The notes below the pieces were generated by a model. That model made no database searches and was not told the origin of the DNA. It saw only the letters and a list, made by a program, of their open reading frames with translations. From positions 41,173,295 to 41,237,294 of the forward strand of contig OU015524.1 of assembly GCA_907165065.1 (NCBI GenBank): DNA of 64,000 nucleotides. The letters are read 5' to 3'. Every line of letters starts with the position of its first letter. The first letter of the stretch is position 1. A program made the position numbers and the translations under genes. This DNA comes from Caprimulgus europaeus (Eukaryota > Chordata > Aves > Caprimulgiformes > Caprimulgidae). This document shows, piece by piece, positions 1 through 13,088 of the stretch.

Positions 1-610
1 AGACTTAACATAAATCTATATTGAAATAATTTAATCTTTCAGTTTTGGAATTACCTCATTAAAAATAGAAAAATCTATTCTTTTAGTTATCTACAGCACA
101 ATGAGATGCTAGAATACAGTTCAGCACTTTTTTTAACCATGAGGAACTCTTTGCCACTTCTTTCCCTAGAAAGATAACAGGTTCTGTCCATCATGACTTC
201 TTTACATATAGCTAGTTTATAGTTAGAGAAAAATATTTCATACCTCATATGAACATACCTCAACCTTTTTACACCAAATGCACAAGCGACTAAAGGAAGC
301 AGGATTATTTCAACATAAATTAAACCAAGACATTTATTCACTGCAACCCTGTTTTTGTCATTCATATTTCCATATTCATAGAAACACAGCTAAAAAGTGG
401 TTTGCTTTTAGAATAAAATAAAAAATGAACAACACAATTCTCAATCCTCTAGGCTCAAAAACGATTATATCCTTATTACTCTATACCTTTGAGTTAGATT
501 CACTTATTAAAAGTAGGAGACATCCAGACTGTTGAACACTACAGCAAATTTATGCTTTAAGTGAACAGGAAGATTTTAACTGATTACAATGAAAGTAGTT
601 ATTCTTGTGA

Positions 611-710
611 TGCCCAGTGGTTTAATGTGCATGGTGGTGTTGGGTCAACAGTTGAACCTGATGATCTTCAAAGTCTTTTCCAACCTTAATGATTCTATAA
701 TTCCATGAAC
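611..710 (+). mobile_element. CR1 LINE fragment, 3' end
   Basis: The sequence around 655-705 reads like the 3' terminus of an avian CR1 element: a GATGATCTTCAAAGTCTTTTCC-like block, then the CCAACC and ATGATTCTAT signature near the end, in plus orientation. It is about 100 bp, diverged and 5'-truncated, and carries no coding remnant. Boundaries are approximate. It lies antisense within FMN2 intron 2. Confidence 0.75.
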
Positions 711-2909
711 ATGGACACCTTGTGATGAAATCATTATAATATTGTAAACTCTATAGAGATGAATGCCAGCAGCTGCATGAGTAATATAGTAGTACAAAAC
801 TGGAAAAAAACAATAATTTTACACAGATACTAAACAGAGAGACATGCAGGGGGAAGAACAAAAAAATTAACACTTTTAGGGGGGATAATGACTATTCCAT
901 GTGACTAAGCTTCTGCACACCTGAAAATAATATTCTATTGAGAGCAACTTATTAGAACAGAAAAAAGCTCGTTCTAAAGTGAAAAGTGTTGCTTTAGAGA
1001 GGGTGCATCAAACAGTCAGGGTTAAAGGAAGCTCATTAGATCTTTCCAGCATGAAAAACACAGTAAAAATCCGTCCACAAACATGGATCTTAGATAAAGG
1101 TAAAAATAAACAGATAAAAAGCTTAATACAAAATCACATCAGGTTCTCCATATAGCCCTGAACTCGATCTTCTTTGAAAAGCCTCTCCTTTTCTCATTAC
1201 TGTGCTACTGAACATCCAAACAGGCTTGATTAATGCAGTTCTTTCAGTAACTTAGTACTTTCCCTTTGTCTAATTCCAGTTTTTTAGAAGACATGTATTT
1301 TGGGGTTTCTGCCTAACTTCCAGTACTGTACGTACTGTGTAAAAAAAAAGAAAATGTGCTGGATTTTGCCCTTTGTCTTGTTTCTGCACCATCCATATCA
1401 CAAAAACATAGAGGAAAATAAGATTAAAAAAAAATTATTGAGGCAAATTAGAACATATTTTTTTTTCCTCCCACTCTACTACCTTACATACTACTACCTT
1501 ACTTAGCTGGGTAAGCACAGTTGACTTTCAGTGGTAGTGATGTAGGGCAATAACACAGAACACAACAGGCTGTAGATAATATTGGCATAACATGAATAAG
1601 GAAGACAAGCAGTTAAACTGTTCCTGGACATGATATTTCACTATGTCATTTCTTGAAAGAAATAGTACAATCATTTAACAACAAATTTTTGAAGAATGAT
1701 AAGTCTACATGAATTAAGATGTATTAAAAAAAACTATGGTATGTCTCAGAATTATTGTTCAGATGGGATACATTATGAGAGTAATAAAATACTAAGTACC
1801 TATGGTCTTGCTGATAGAATTTACAGCATAGAAACCATGATCAGTTATAAATTAAGACATAACACAACTCTATAACCGACAACTAACCCAGCATGGGAGA
1901 TTTGTATATGAGTATAAAAGACAGTATTTTTTGTGAGAGTTTGGGGAGGGTTTTGTGTTTGTTTTGAGATTCTTTTCATTCACTATTCAACATAGAAAAG
2001 GATGATGAAACAAGCTCATCGTATGATAGAAATTTACAGAGGGAAATGTAAATTTGCAAAAATGCCTTGAAAGGATTTGCCCTACAACCAAAATGTATCT
2101 GCATTCAACATATAAACAACATATTTAACAACTGTCACATTTAGATTACTTGCAAACTTATAAACATAATTTAAAATATAACAAACCTTCACAACAGAAA
2201 GGCAGTCTGAAGATCTGGATTTCAAATCAATAGTCCATAAACTACACTTAAACTGGGAAAAGATTAACCCTGTCTCAACTTTCATGCCCTTCAAAAGAGA
2301 TTATATCATTTGAATGTCCTAATTCCTACTCCTTCAGGATAATGTCCAAAATCCAATCCTTTTTACCTTGTCTTTAGTTCCTTGTCAGTTAATATACTAA
2401 CACATCTCATTTCTCCTTTTCCAAATCTGATAATACCATAAATTTGCATGATTATTAGAACATTTCTAAGATATATGCAGCAACATTCTACGATGTTGAA
2501 GAACTATTCAAGCAAAAGAAAAAAAATAAGTGAAATAGAAAAATCCAGATTTGCTTTTATCATTAATAATTTTAATACAAGCATCCACAAATCTGGACTT
2601 CCACACCCATTTTTTTCTCCTTTAACCTTTTCATTTCAGAGGCAATTTTTACTAGATATCATTTTAATTCCAGCCAGTGAACATGCTTACCGTGACCAAG
2701 CTTTGAACACATCTGGAATTTCCAATTCATCTTGCTCAGACTCCACTATTTAGTGTTTAAAGCACTTCTTTTGGAAAAAAACAAAACAAGCAAAAAAATC
2801 CAAACCTCAACCACACAAAAACCAACAAAAAACACATATATTATATATATTTATATATCTTCTTTTAATGAATGATCCCAGTCTTATTTATTCGGACTCA
2901 TTTCTGGGC

Positions 2910-2947
2910 TTGAAAGCTTAAAGCTAAGATATTGAAAGCTTAAAGCT
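2910..2947. repeat. 16-bp direct repeat, 22-bp period
   Basis: TTGAAAGCTTAAAGCT occurs at 2910-2925 and again at 2932-2947, separated by 6 bp. It is a small local duplication in intron 2. Confidence 0.85.
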
Positions 2948-4419
2948 GTCTGAGTCCAGTACACTAAAGATGATGTCAAGAAGAGTTCTCATTTCCACAC
3001 ATCCTTACACAGCACTTTCCACTGGTTCTTAAAACTGCAGAGCACAGAGCATTTGCACATGGGCGAGGCAAACTGCCTGCAGGAGCTGATGGTTCCTAAT
3101 CAATAGACATTTTACCACTTATAGATGCTAGCATTTAGAACAGAGTCACAGAGAGTTAGGTCTGTAATTTAACTCATTCTCTTCCCAGCCAGATCTCAGT
3201 AGGCACAAAGAATGTCCTTTTTTTAACAAATTTTCATTCTTGGGTACCACAATGTTATACTTCAGATAGATAATGTATAATCTTTAATAATCTGCTAATC
3301 TTTAAAGATGGAAGCCAATGCTGTAAGCTACTCAAAAGTAAGGGCCTCTAGCAAATGACATACAGAAGGAGGCTGGTGGACACAGAAGGAATGCTGGTGG
3401 ATCCTGAGCTTTCAGAAAAGGGGTGACACATTTTTCATACAAAGAGACCAGTTTTGTTCCCTGGGCCATAGGCTGCATTAAAGATTAGAAGATCCCCCAC
3501 TATATGAGTATCTTGTGCCACCTTGAACCTATGCTTTTGGCAACTGTATTGCTCCTGGAGATGTGCCGGTAATACAACCTTCTATTCAATGCCACTTCAG
3601 TTTTTAATCAACTGTTCATCTGCTTTCACTTCAAAGGATAAAGATAGCCATTGTGAGAAATGCTTAAAAGAGGTACAAGAGAAGGAGTTGAAACATACAC
3701 ATCTGTCCAAAGTGGTAGCAAAAGCATGAATTAGCAATGTGAGAACCAAGGGGGAAAAAATCTGACAGGAAGTACTTTGTCAATTCTCAAAGAAAATTAA
3801 AAATAGCAAAAAAGCACAGGTGAGATGAAAAGGTGGGGCAGTACAGAAGCACACTGTTATCAGGAGTCACCTCTGCTCTTCAGTTCAGCTCAGCACAGCA
3901 CTAGATGGGGGAAGCACATTAGCAATACCTCTAAACTTTCTTACACTAGAGTGAATTGGTACTAACTTTGCTTGTGACTCCTGTGTTGAGCCATGATGAA
4001 ATTGGGCTCTTTCTTGCAGGGCTTTAATTTTCAAAGAGTAAACTTGAATAATTTTTTAACAGAACACCAAACATTCAAAGTTATCCTGAAGAGGGGAGGA
4101 CAGAAGTGTTGGCATGTCCACAGAGGCCAGGAGTAAACACAGAGTGGAAGTTACAAGAAGTTATAAGAAAGAGCCTACTCATCAAATCAGTCTGGATGTG
4201 GACAGCCTTCCAATAGAAAGAGCTGGAGGAGCAGGGAGAGGAAAAAGTATAACTATATTTAAGATGAAACTAGATAAACTCATAAAGGAATTACATTTTA
4301 TGGTACTTGGGATAATCAGGGGCCAGACTCCATGACCAGGAAGGTGTTTTACAGGCTAAGAGCTCCAAAGATGTTGCTCCACATGTGTATATAACTGTTT
4401 GGGGTTCATGGAAGGATGA

Positions 4420-4444
4420 TTTTTTTTTTTTTTTTTTTTTTTTT
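4420..4444. repeat. T25 homopolymer
   Basis: There are twenty-five consecutive T on the plus strand. No retroposed gene body lies beside it, so I read it as a simple repeat. Confidence 0.9.
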
Positions 4445-5950
4445 AATAAGGAAGTTCAGTCATTTTAACATGCTAAGTATACACCCTCTAAAAGGAAAGA
4501 AAGGCAAGTGCGTGTTCTCAGTGCATACAAACAGTTAACTGAACAAGCAAGGTTTTAGATAGAGAAATTAGAGCTGGACTACCTCAAAATGCTCTTATCA
4601 GCAGGAGATTGCTTTATTTTAAGCAGCTTTTAAAATAAAGAAATCAATACTATCAAGAATGAGGAAAGTGGTTTACTTTTGGAGGACAGGTTCAGTAACA
4701 GAGCTTTGTCTGACCACAGACAGAACCAGAACAGTGATCAAACACAGCTCACTCTCGGATTGTACTACTGTTGTCTTACTAGTGAGCAAAGATGCCTTCC
4801 AAGGCTAAAAAACGGTAAGTCAGTCTTAATACTTTAATATATGGCTGAAGCAGCACTTCATCCTCATGAACTAAATTTGACACATGAGCATTTTACTTGA
4901 GTCATTTTCTTTCTTTTCAGAAAACTGATGTGTCTCAACAATTCATTTAAAAATACTTCAAGTGTCAAAACCCCATGAAACTTTTTTTTTTTTCGCCACA
5001 AAATGACTTTAACCTCCACAACAAAACAGAACAAACTTGCTTGATCCCAAACTTTGTTCATGATTCAATGTTGTATCCTGGGGATTTCAGAGGCCAAAAG
5101 AGCCAATAGCCCTGTAGTTAGGGCCTCCATGAGGAAAGGAAATGAAGAAACAATTTCAGACTTCCACACCTATTCTCATTCAGTTCCAGAGTTGTCTAAA
5201 TCTTCCTGTTCCCCAATAACTTCTACATTGAATTTAGCTGAATAGGTTGAACTGGTGAGCTTACAACAAACTTTCCTTGGAAGAGGGAACAGTGGCTAGC
5301 CTTTTATGAAACAGAACCACCTCAATATCTAGCCTCTTTACACATTTGAGTTGAACTTCCACTTGGAAGACCACATCCCAAGACCACTAGGTTCTTAGCT
5401 GTTAATTAGACCACCTGAGGATGTGTTAGTCTCTCCAGGAATTCTAAGCTGAGGCAAGAAGCTTTTCCATCAGTTGCTTTCACTTACACTGATACAGTTC
5501 TTCAATAAGTTTCTGACAAATTTGAATTTTCCAAAGAAATCTGTTTCATTAGAAAATTCTTTTAATTTCTATTCCATTTTTAAAACGTGACTACTACTAC
5601 TATAAAAACTTCCTCTAAAAAAAACACAGACACATGCAATATACACAAATTGAACTCTCACTGTATTCCCAGTTTCAAGACAGAAAAAAGACATTGTGTT
5701 ATGACTGTCATTCTTAAGAAGGCAAACTAACGTATAGAAAGTCATAAACCAGAAAGATCTCTTAAGGTAAATGGGTGACCATCACCTTCATCCTACACAC
5801 AATGATTTTGAAAATTGTAAACAGGTGGTGTAAACTTAACATCCAATACGTGCTTCTTGAAGCAGTCTTCAGAATAACAAGCAGATAAGCAATGTTCTCT
5901 GCAATAAGCATGAAAAACCAGCAACATCTTACATACATAGTTTACTGCAA

Positions 5951-5964
5951 TATACTGCAGTATA
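5951..5964. repeat. 14-bp perfect palindrome
   Basis: TATACTGCAGTATA equals its own reverse complement and sits in a run of related ACTGCA/TATAC words. No function can be assigned. Confidence 0.8.
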
Positions 5965-8900
5965 CAGCAGCATGACCACAAGGAACTGAAGAAAGAAAAA
6001 GAGAAGGCTAGGAGACTGCAGGGCCAGATGAAACAACTGTAAAATAAATATGCAATTATTATTTTTTTTTTAAAAAGAAACAGGGAAACAGTATAACAAA
6101 GATACTTTAGCTCAATTATCATCCAACTGTTTCCATCAAGCTCTCAGGTATATTCAGAGTTGCTCACCACAGAAGACAAAGTGTCACAAAGTACGACTGG
6201 GCAATGGAAAAGGAAGAGGAGACATGGGGGCTTTGGTTTAGTCAAACTCAACTGCCATGGTAACCTCCATGACCAAGATTAAGACAGTAGATTTACAAAC
6301 TGTTTTTTCTGCTCTACTCCACAATTTTCACTTGTGAACTTTTAAAGTCTTATTTAATACTGATCCCCAATATACTGCTGTGACAAAGCAGTCCCATGAG
6401 ACTACACTGTCTTACACATTTTATTCCCAGGTATTTAATGTATACTTGAAGAAATGCTGCATTATTGCCTGCTTTATGCTGCAGTTTGGAAGAGAAGTTC
6501 TCCTAGATGAAGTACATTATTGGGAAAGTTGCTCTTTGGATACCGATCACTGGTATTTTGGCTCTCTGACTTCTGAGAAAGGAGTCTGTCTGTAATCTGT
6601 ATAACTATTAATTTTCAGATTGGTGTAAATAGTGCAAATAAGTTAAAATTAAGTCTTTGTGCCACTAACTCTCCTTCCAGCTGACCTGCAAAATCCCACC
6701 ATGCTGCTACTACTCAGCAGAAAGGAAGCAGTGTCTTTATTTCCTTAAAAACCATCTGCATCACCACAGGTGGCCAGGAGACAATAGGAAAGCAGCCATT
6801 TCCGGTTTGTGCTGTCTGCCTCTCAGCTACCTTGTGGAAGTGTTATTTCAGAAACAGATGACAACCTGGTCAGGCACCATAACTACAAATCACACAAGAG
6901 GAAATTTCCATCCCAAACTGTCAAATATGCCTATATATAAAATCACATCAGAACAGAGGAAAGAATGACACCCTCCAGAAGATGTCCATTTAGCTCTTTC
7001 ATTATAGTATACGCTGAAATAATTTATAATCAAGAAGGCATGTCCAGCCTTACTCAACATAGTAACAGCATTCAATAAAAGCACTGGGAAAGATGTTAAG
7101 AGAGCTGTCCCAATCAAAATGACACCAGAAATAAAAAAGATGAAAGCTTAGTGTGCATTTCAGACACATAAGAAGATATTGCTGATTAGTGACACATGAA
7201 AAAAGCAGTTGTTGGACCTTTAAGAGTGCAATAGAGATTAAGTTCCCCAATGCTCAGTTTTTATTCATAAAAGCACTTCCAAAATTATAATAGAAAGCTT
7301 CTATCACAAAATAATTTTTCACTGAGAATCTAAGTATTTTAAACCTAATGTTCAGAACAACACACAAAGCTACTTCGAAAGCTTGTCAGAAAAAAAAGCA
7401 GAAATCTGCTATGAAAGAAAAAAAATGCCCACAGCTTAAGACTGCACAGGGTGAACTAGAAAATCTGGAATGGGAAGTCATAATTAGGGTTTGCACATCC
7501 ACCACTTGTAGTAATTGCCACTACTGGACAAAATGCAAACTCTAAGTACAGACAATATTTCAACTTTTATTTTTCAGACTAATCTTTTATTCTGGGCATC
7601 TGCCACTATTCGCTTTGAAATAAATAATTGATAAAATGGGTCAAGATAGAACATGAAATTTTTCTCATAAGTTCTTAAAACAGTTTTAAAGTTTCTATTC
7701 AGTTGGATATAATTTGAAATTTGATAAAAAGGCCAGAGATACTTCAGGAAGAAGCCATTTCCAATCATCATTAAAATCTATCCAAAATATGACCAAGTTA
7801 TAAGCCTCTGAAAACTGTACACCATCCTCAGCATAAATGTGATGACAGTTGCTAGTTCTTTGAACGTTTATGATTTCATTGGGTATTTGTTGGTCCTTCA
7901 TGTTTGCCATATACTAACGAAGGAGCAAGCATCACATCCATGAAGCATAAATACAAGTGCTAAGAGTTTAAATTAAACTGGCTTCCAGAAGCCATTATAA
8001 TACTAGCCCAAGAAACTAAGAGCTGTGCAAGCTGACTTTACTCTTAACGTATTGCCTAATTGCAGTCAGACTGTATGGAAGAGAAAGAAATAGGATTCAA
8101 TGAGAAAAGCAAAAGATGTGTACAATTATTTAATGGATTGAGGCAGAAGACCACACTGAAGCCTGGAATATCTTGGGAAAGAGAAAAAAAAACAAAACCA
8201 AAAAAACCCCAAAACCAGATCTCATGTATTACTGAGAAAAGAGACACAAGTTTTGGATACAAAGCTGTAAGGCAGGCAGAATAGAGGTGACCACCGGGCA
8301 CGAGTAATAAAGATGAGAATATTATCAGAGTGCACAATTGCAAACATTTCAAGACAGTGGGGAGTTCAGCATTAGCCGTGCTAAATTAAATTCACTGGAG
8401 GACATCCAGAAAAGGAGATCAGAAAGAGAGTAGGACTTTTAAATAATCTGTTTATATTCATCTCAAGCCATGAGTAATAGATCAGAGTGAACAAAACTTA
8501 CTGAATTATTTTCATAAACTGTAATCTAACATCTTCAAATAACAAAGTCTGTGGGACCACACTTGAGCAAAAGGGGAATTATGGATTTTATTCAACATAA
8601 AAAAAATAGTTAAAGCTCAGAAATACAAGGGGTCAGACACAAAAGGAGAAAAGGAGGGATTTCGGTGGAAAAATCATTGGCAATTCTGCAAAGGAAATAT
8701 GCTAAAGGAGTGACCTAAGAGACTTTACAAGAACCGAACTAAGACAAAAATCAAAACAGCCAAATGAGTGACATTAAGGAACAAGCAAACACCAGAGCTG
8801 GATGCAGCAGGGAGGAAGGACAGCAAGGTAGCAGACAAACCTGTCTGGGACCAGGACAGGGCTGCAAAAGCTTTGTTGATGGCAATTTCAGCTGAGTGAA

Positions 8901-10957
8901 AAGGACACCAGCCAAACTGGAGGCAATCCAGGATGGAATTGGAGGAACACCTGATGAACTCAGAGATGAAGGAAGAATATGGAACTGGCTCTGCTCCCAG
9001 TTTTGGAGTAAGGTCAACTTTATGTATCTTCTAATTCTAGATATGCAAAATGTAAGTATTACTTAATGCTAGCCTGATTCCTCTGTCTTTGAAATCAACA
9101 GTCAGATCAACATTAAAATCCTGTTCTAATGAATTAAAAAAAAAAAGAAAACCTAAATAAGAAAAAACACAGAGACATGGAGAAAGATGAAAGAGGGGAG
9201 ATGAGTCACGCATTCTTTTTTAAGCAATATACAGCATCAACGTAAGTTTTTTCACCCTAGTTGTTAATTATTTCCTTACAAAACTATTAGAATTTATTTT
9301 CTGTAAGATATTTTATTTACTCACTCTAAGAAGCAAAATCAGCTAGGAGAAGCCCAGTTTTCTAGTGAAGCTGAAGTTCTCAGCCACTAGAGTTTATACT
9401 GCAAGTTCTAAACATTTTCACCCTTGTAGGGCATGTAATATCCAAACAGGTACTGTGATCACCAAGAGTGAAGCAGAAACATAACCCCAAACTCAATAGC
9501 AGCAGCTCTCACCTTTGTGCCATGCGAAATTCAGCTACTGAGAACCTAGTGTTCAACATTTGAAGTAGGATGCATTACTAGCTGCACACACATACACAGG
9601 GCTTTACACCACTTCCAACACGATTTTACAAAAGCATGATCTATCTAGGGCAATTAAACAAAAAAAATAGTAACAGAGCATCTGTGACTTACTGATAGTC
9701 CAATTCGAATTAAGATCACTGCTAGTCAGCAACATCTTAAATTGCTGACTTTAACCAACTGCTTACATGGCACTAGGCTAGGCTACTGTTTCTTTTCAGA
9801 CTCCACCTTGATGGATATGGTCAATGAAAGATAATTAGAATAATTCTCTTCCTCAAAGCATGATATACCAGTTAACAAAAAAACCCTCCCCTTCTTTTTT
9901 CCAAACTTCTAATTTCATAAAATTTGTTTTGTAAAAGTGTTCTAGGAAGCTTGTTTAAGAATTAATCAGAAAAATTTGTTCTACCCATTTTGTGTTCACC
10001 AGTTGTATTAATTTGTTCTTCAGGGAAGATGAGAAAGATTTAAAAAGTAAAAAGACTCATGTTCTCTCATATCTATGCCAATAATTTTTTTAGTATTTCT
10101 AACCAAGCTTCAGCTTAATGCACGGAAAAGGGATGATCTTAAATACGTCAGTAAGGTATTAAGTACAGTAGTTAATATTTGTACATTATTTTGAAGTTAA
10201 TTAGTGAAGGGTGAAACCCTGATTATCATCAGTCACATAAACCAGAATGAAGAAGTTGTCAAAGATAAATCTAGTGGCAAGGAACATAGAAATAAGTTCA
10301 CTCTAAAGCTTCATGTATTGTACAGTATCATACAACAGAAAGACATCTTAAGGTTTAATTAATTATCCAAGAGGAAGAAAAAATATAATCCGTGACATCT
10401 ATATCACAGTTTTTAACGGCATGCAAACACCACCAATAACAGCACTCTGGCAGGTAGCTTAAAGGCACAGATAACACTAGCTGGAATGCCAACAAATTTG
10501 CACTGACCCCTGCACTATTTTGTATCAAAAATCCTTTCGGGGGAAAAAATTATCTAGCATAGACATCCCGTTTCCATTCTGTAAAGCTTTGTGAGATGCT
10601 GTTTTCTGTTGTTCCTTTAATTTGCATTTTTAGAAAAGCAGCTATTGGGTTGAAGTATTGGTAGTCCTATAGAGTGCTTTGATTCAAAGTAAAAGACTTA
10701 ATTAAAACAACAGGTAAAGAACAGTACAGCAGACTAAGATATGAGTTTAAAAGTTAAGAAATCAAGTTGTAGGATGACTGTTTAAGACATATGCTTACCT
10801 GGGTACAAAAGTATACACACCTGAGGTCAGAAAAATAGCTGGCCACTCTCATATGGGCAATTTTCATTAAAAGGACTAGCTCTCAAGACTGATGAGCCAT
10901 TGATAAATCATATCCTGCTTGGCAAAATAGATAAAAGAGAACTTTTTCAGTACTTAC

Positions 10958-11124
10958 ATCAAATGTGGGTGTGCTTTGCTGGGCACTCTGATTACACGGT
11001 TCTCTGAAGCAGTCAGTGAATGGAAGCAAAAGACCCATTGCAATAATGCGAGAACACAGTTTTTCTGCTTCTTCTTGTGGTGCATTCTCTTGCTGACTGA
11101 AGAGCTTTTCCAGCAGAGTTCGTC
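10958..11124 (-). CDS. FMN2: Formin-2, second coding exon (residues 521-576)
   Basis: This 167-bp exon continues the reading frame of the exon at 27688-29248. Its first two bases complete the Gly521 codon and the remaining 165 bases give 55 whole codons. The peptide begins [14 protein letters not shown], continues [20 protein letters not shown] and ends at Phe-Asp, matching vertebrate FMN2 almost residue for residue. The acceptor reads TTGGCAG|GA and the donor GAT|GTAAGT. The segment is hydrophobic and probably helical, unlike the disordered exon before it. It ends in phase 0, so the next exon must start on a codon boundary. That next exon (human continues QDQLYTW) was not found in the remaining 10.9 kb to the left. 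The exon is too short to stand out by ORF length, so identity rests on homology and on both splice sites. Confidence 0.96.
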
Positions 11125-12230
11125 CTGCCAAGGTGATGACACAGATCAATAAGAATTTGTAGCTATCAAGGGAATGTAAAGATTAAGGCGTTACAATGCG
11201 CAGTGAAAGTCTCAACTATTATAAGTAAAAAAAAAAAAGAAATGAAAAAAGAATTATTGAGAAAAGTATCTGATAATAAGTCTTTAATATAAAATATTTC
11301 TATATAATAATTTGAACAGCCTATTTAATTAGGATATTCAAGAAAATATACATTGTGTTGTCTGCACTGTAGAGTAGGAACAAAAACCATAAGTTGGTAT
11401 TATAGCATCAATTTCCTATTTATTTATATTATACAATTTCCCAGATGGGAAAACTGAAATATTCCGAAGGTTATTATACAAGTTATTATAGAATCAAGTC
11501 TCCCAACTCTTGGAATAAGTCTTTGGTTTTTTTCAATAATAAAATTATCAGTCTTTAAGAAATTGTGCTCCATTTATTTCTTGGGAAACTTTCAATAAAA
11601 GGATGATTAAAAAAAAAAAAATCTGATAACTGTTCTCTTTTAAAACTGTATTTAATAGAGCTCCAGAGCAGCAAAGTGCCTCAAATTAAAATACAGTGCC
11701 ACAAGAAGCAATTCAGAGAAGTAAAACTTTTTAAAGAGTGAGAAAAGAGACTTATTCCTATTACAGGGCCAAATTTCGTGATCAAAGTGTTTTCTTTGTT
11801 GTCTCACCAGAGCATGAAAGAAGGGCGTGTGTTATAAAGTATATTAGAGAAGACAAAGGCAGGGGTCTGAAAGACCTTTGTGCTGTGTGCAGTTAGCCAG
11901 AAATACTACAAAAAATATTTATATATGTGGCCTGTAGTAAAATAGACATTGTAAGAATATTAAATTGCTTGATTAAGCTCTAAAATGTGAAAATATGTCA
12001 AAGTTCAGATTTACAGGATACAAATAAAGACATGAAATAGCTTTACTGGAAGAGAAAAGGCAGATGGAGTATCAACATTAATTTCATGCATTCGTACGAA
12101 CTAGTTGTGAATACAATTGGTAACTCAATCAGTTTCTATAGTCTGTGTTTTCCACCCACTCACTGGAAGTGAAAGGTATTTTCCAGAAAAAAATATACTG
12201 TCTTAAGTAAACATATTCGTGTAATTTAAA

Positions 12231-12266
12231 GTAGTAATAATAATAATAACAATAATACTACTACTG
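12231..12266. repeat. (TAA)n / (ACT)n microsatellite
   Basis: About 36 bp of imperfect trinucleotide repeat: AGT units, then TAA units, then ACT units. It lies in FMN2 intron 1. Confidence 0.85.
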
Positions 12267-12867
12267 TTTTTTTGCATACAAATGCAAGATTTCTGTTTGA
12301 ATGTTAATTTTATTCAAAATGTAAAATTTCTCAAACTTTTTGAATATACTAAAAAGATTTATTTTTAAAAAAACATCTGGATGCAATTTAAAAAGGATAG
12401 TGTACATTTAGCCCAAAGTTTCTGTAATATTTTTGGGCAGTACAGCCCAAAATAAACAGTATATTAAAATGTTAGATGTTATCTTTAAGATTTTCCTCTC
12501 CACATCTAAAGATCTGATAATTCTGAGTTATTAATCCAAGTTTTCTAGACTTTTATTAGACACTACACAGTACATTCAAGGGAATAAGCCAGGAGATAAA
12601 CTTGTAAGATACACAAGTTTTATTACAGTTTGTTTCTGTTCCTTGGTTTCACCACCTACAAGGTGATGATACCATAATTGCTTATTCAACATTTCCCTCT
12701 ATTTAGTTAAAGATACAGTTCAGATGTTAAATTTTCACAGTCATTATTTAAAGATAGGCTTTCATACTGAGTGTGATTTTTAACAGCAGTTATTTTAACA
12801 ACAATTTACCCACAATTGCAGCAAGGTACAGCATGCATCCCCTACAAGAAGAAAGGCCACAAAAGAC

Positions 12868-12902
12868 CTTTGCTTCCATGGTACAAAACCATGGAAGCAA
12901 AG
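12868..12902. repeat. Perfect 15-bp inverted repeat with 5-nt loop
   Basis: CTTTGCTTCCATGGT at 12868-12882 is followed by a 5-base spacer and its exact reverse complement at 12888-12902. The stem has no mismatch. It is transcribed in either orientation as a compact hairpin inside FMN2 intron 1. The stem is shorter than a typical pre-microRNA, so I do not call it an RNA gene. Confidence 0.9.
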
Positions 12903-13068
12903 TGCAAATAGGGAGCTATCTGCCGACAGACTTTTTTGTGGCTTGTTTCAGTAATTTTTCTTTGAGTTTCTAGTTACTGATGCAATCCTAGCTACTACCT
13001 TCTTACTGCAATAAATTGATTCTCCTAGCCATATATACTGAGGTTAAGCTATATAAGCAAGTTTTAGG

Positions 13069-13088
13069 AAAAAAAAAAAAAAAAAAAA
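13069..13088. repeat. A20 homopolymer
   Basis: There are twenty consecutive A on the plus strand, with more A-rich sequence after. It is a simple repeat in intron 1. Confidence 0.9.

Larger units (their letters stand above)
1..10957 (-). other. FMN2: FMN2 intron 2, 5' part (continues beyond the window)
   Basis: The stretch downstream of the exon 2 donor (GTAAGT at 10957-10952) runs to the window edge without a recognisable exon. I looked on the minus strand for the expected phase-0 exon 3 and did not find it. Contents seen: a degraded CR1 3' end near 611, a T25 tract at 4420-4444, a 14-bp perfect palindrome at 5951-5964, a 16-bp direct repeat at 2910-2947, and (TA)-rich sequence near 2835-2860. 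Nothing else is recognised. Confidence 0.75.

Noticed and set aside
4350-4410. Possible FMN2 exon 3, because the minus strand reads QLYT near 4390
   Set aside because: Similarity to the human continuation QDQLYTW stops after four residues, a stop follows within a few codons, and the phase-0 acceptor is not in the right place.
12868-12902. microRNA precursor
   Set aside because: The stem is only 15 bp with a 5-nt loop, too short for the usual pre-microRNA, and pairing stops on both sides.
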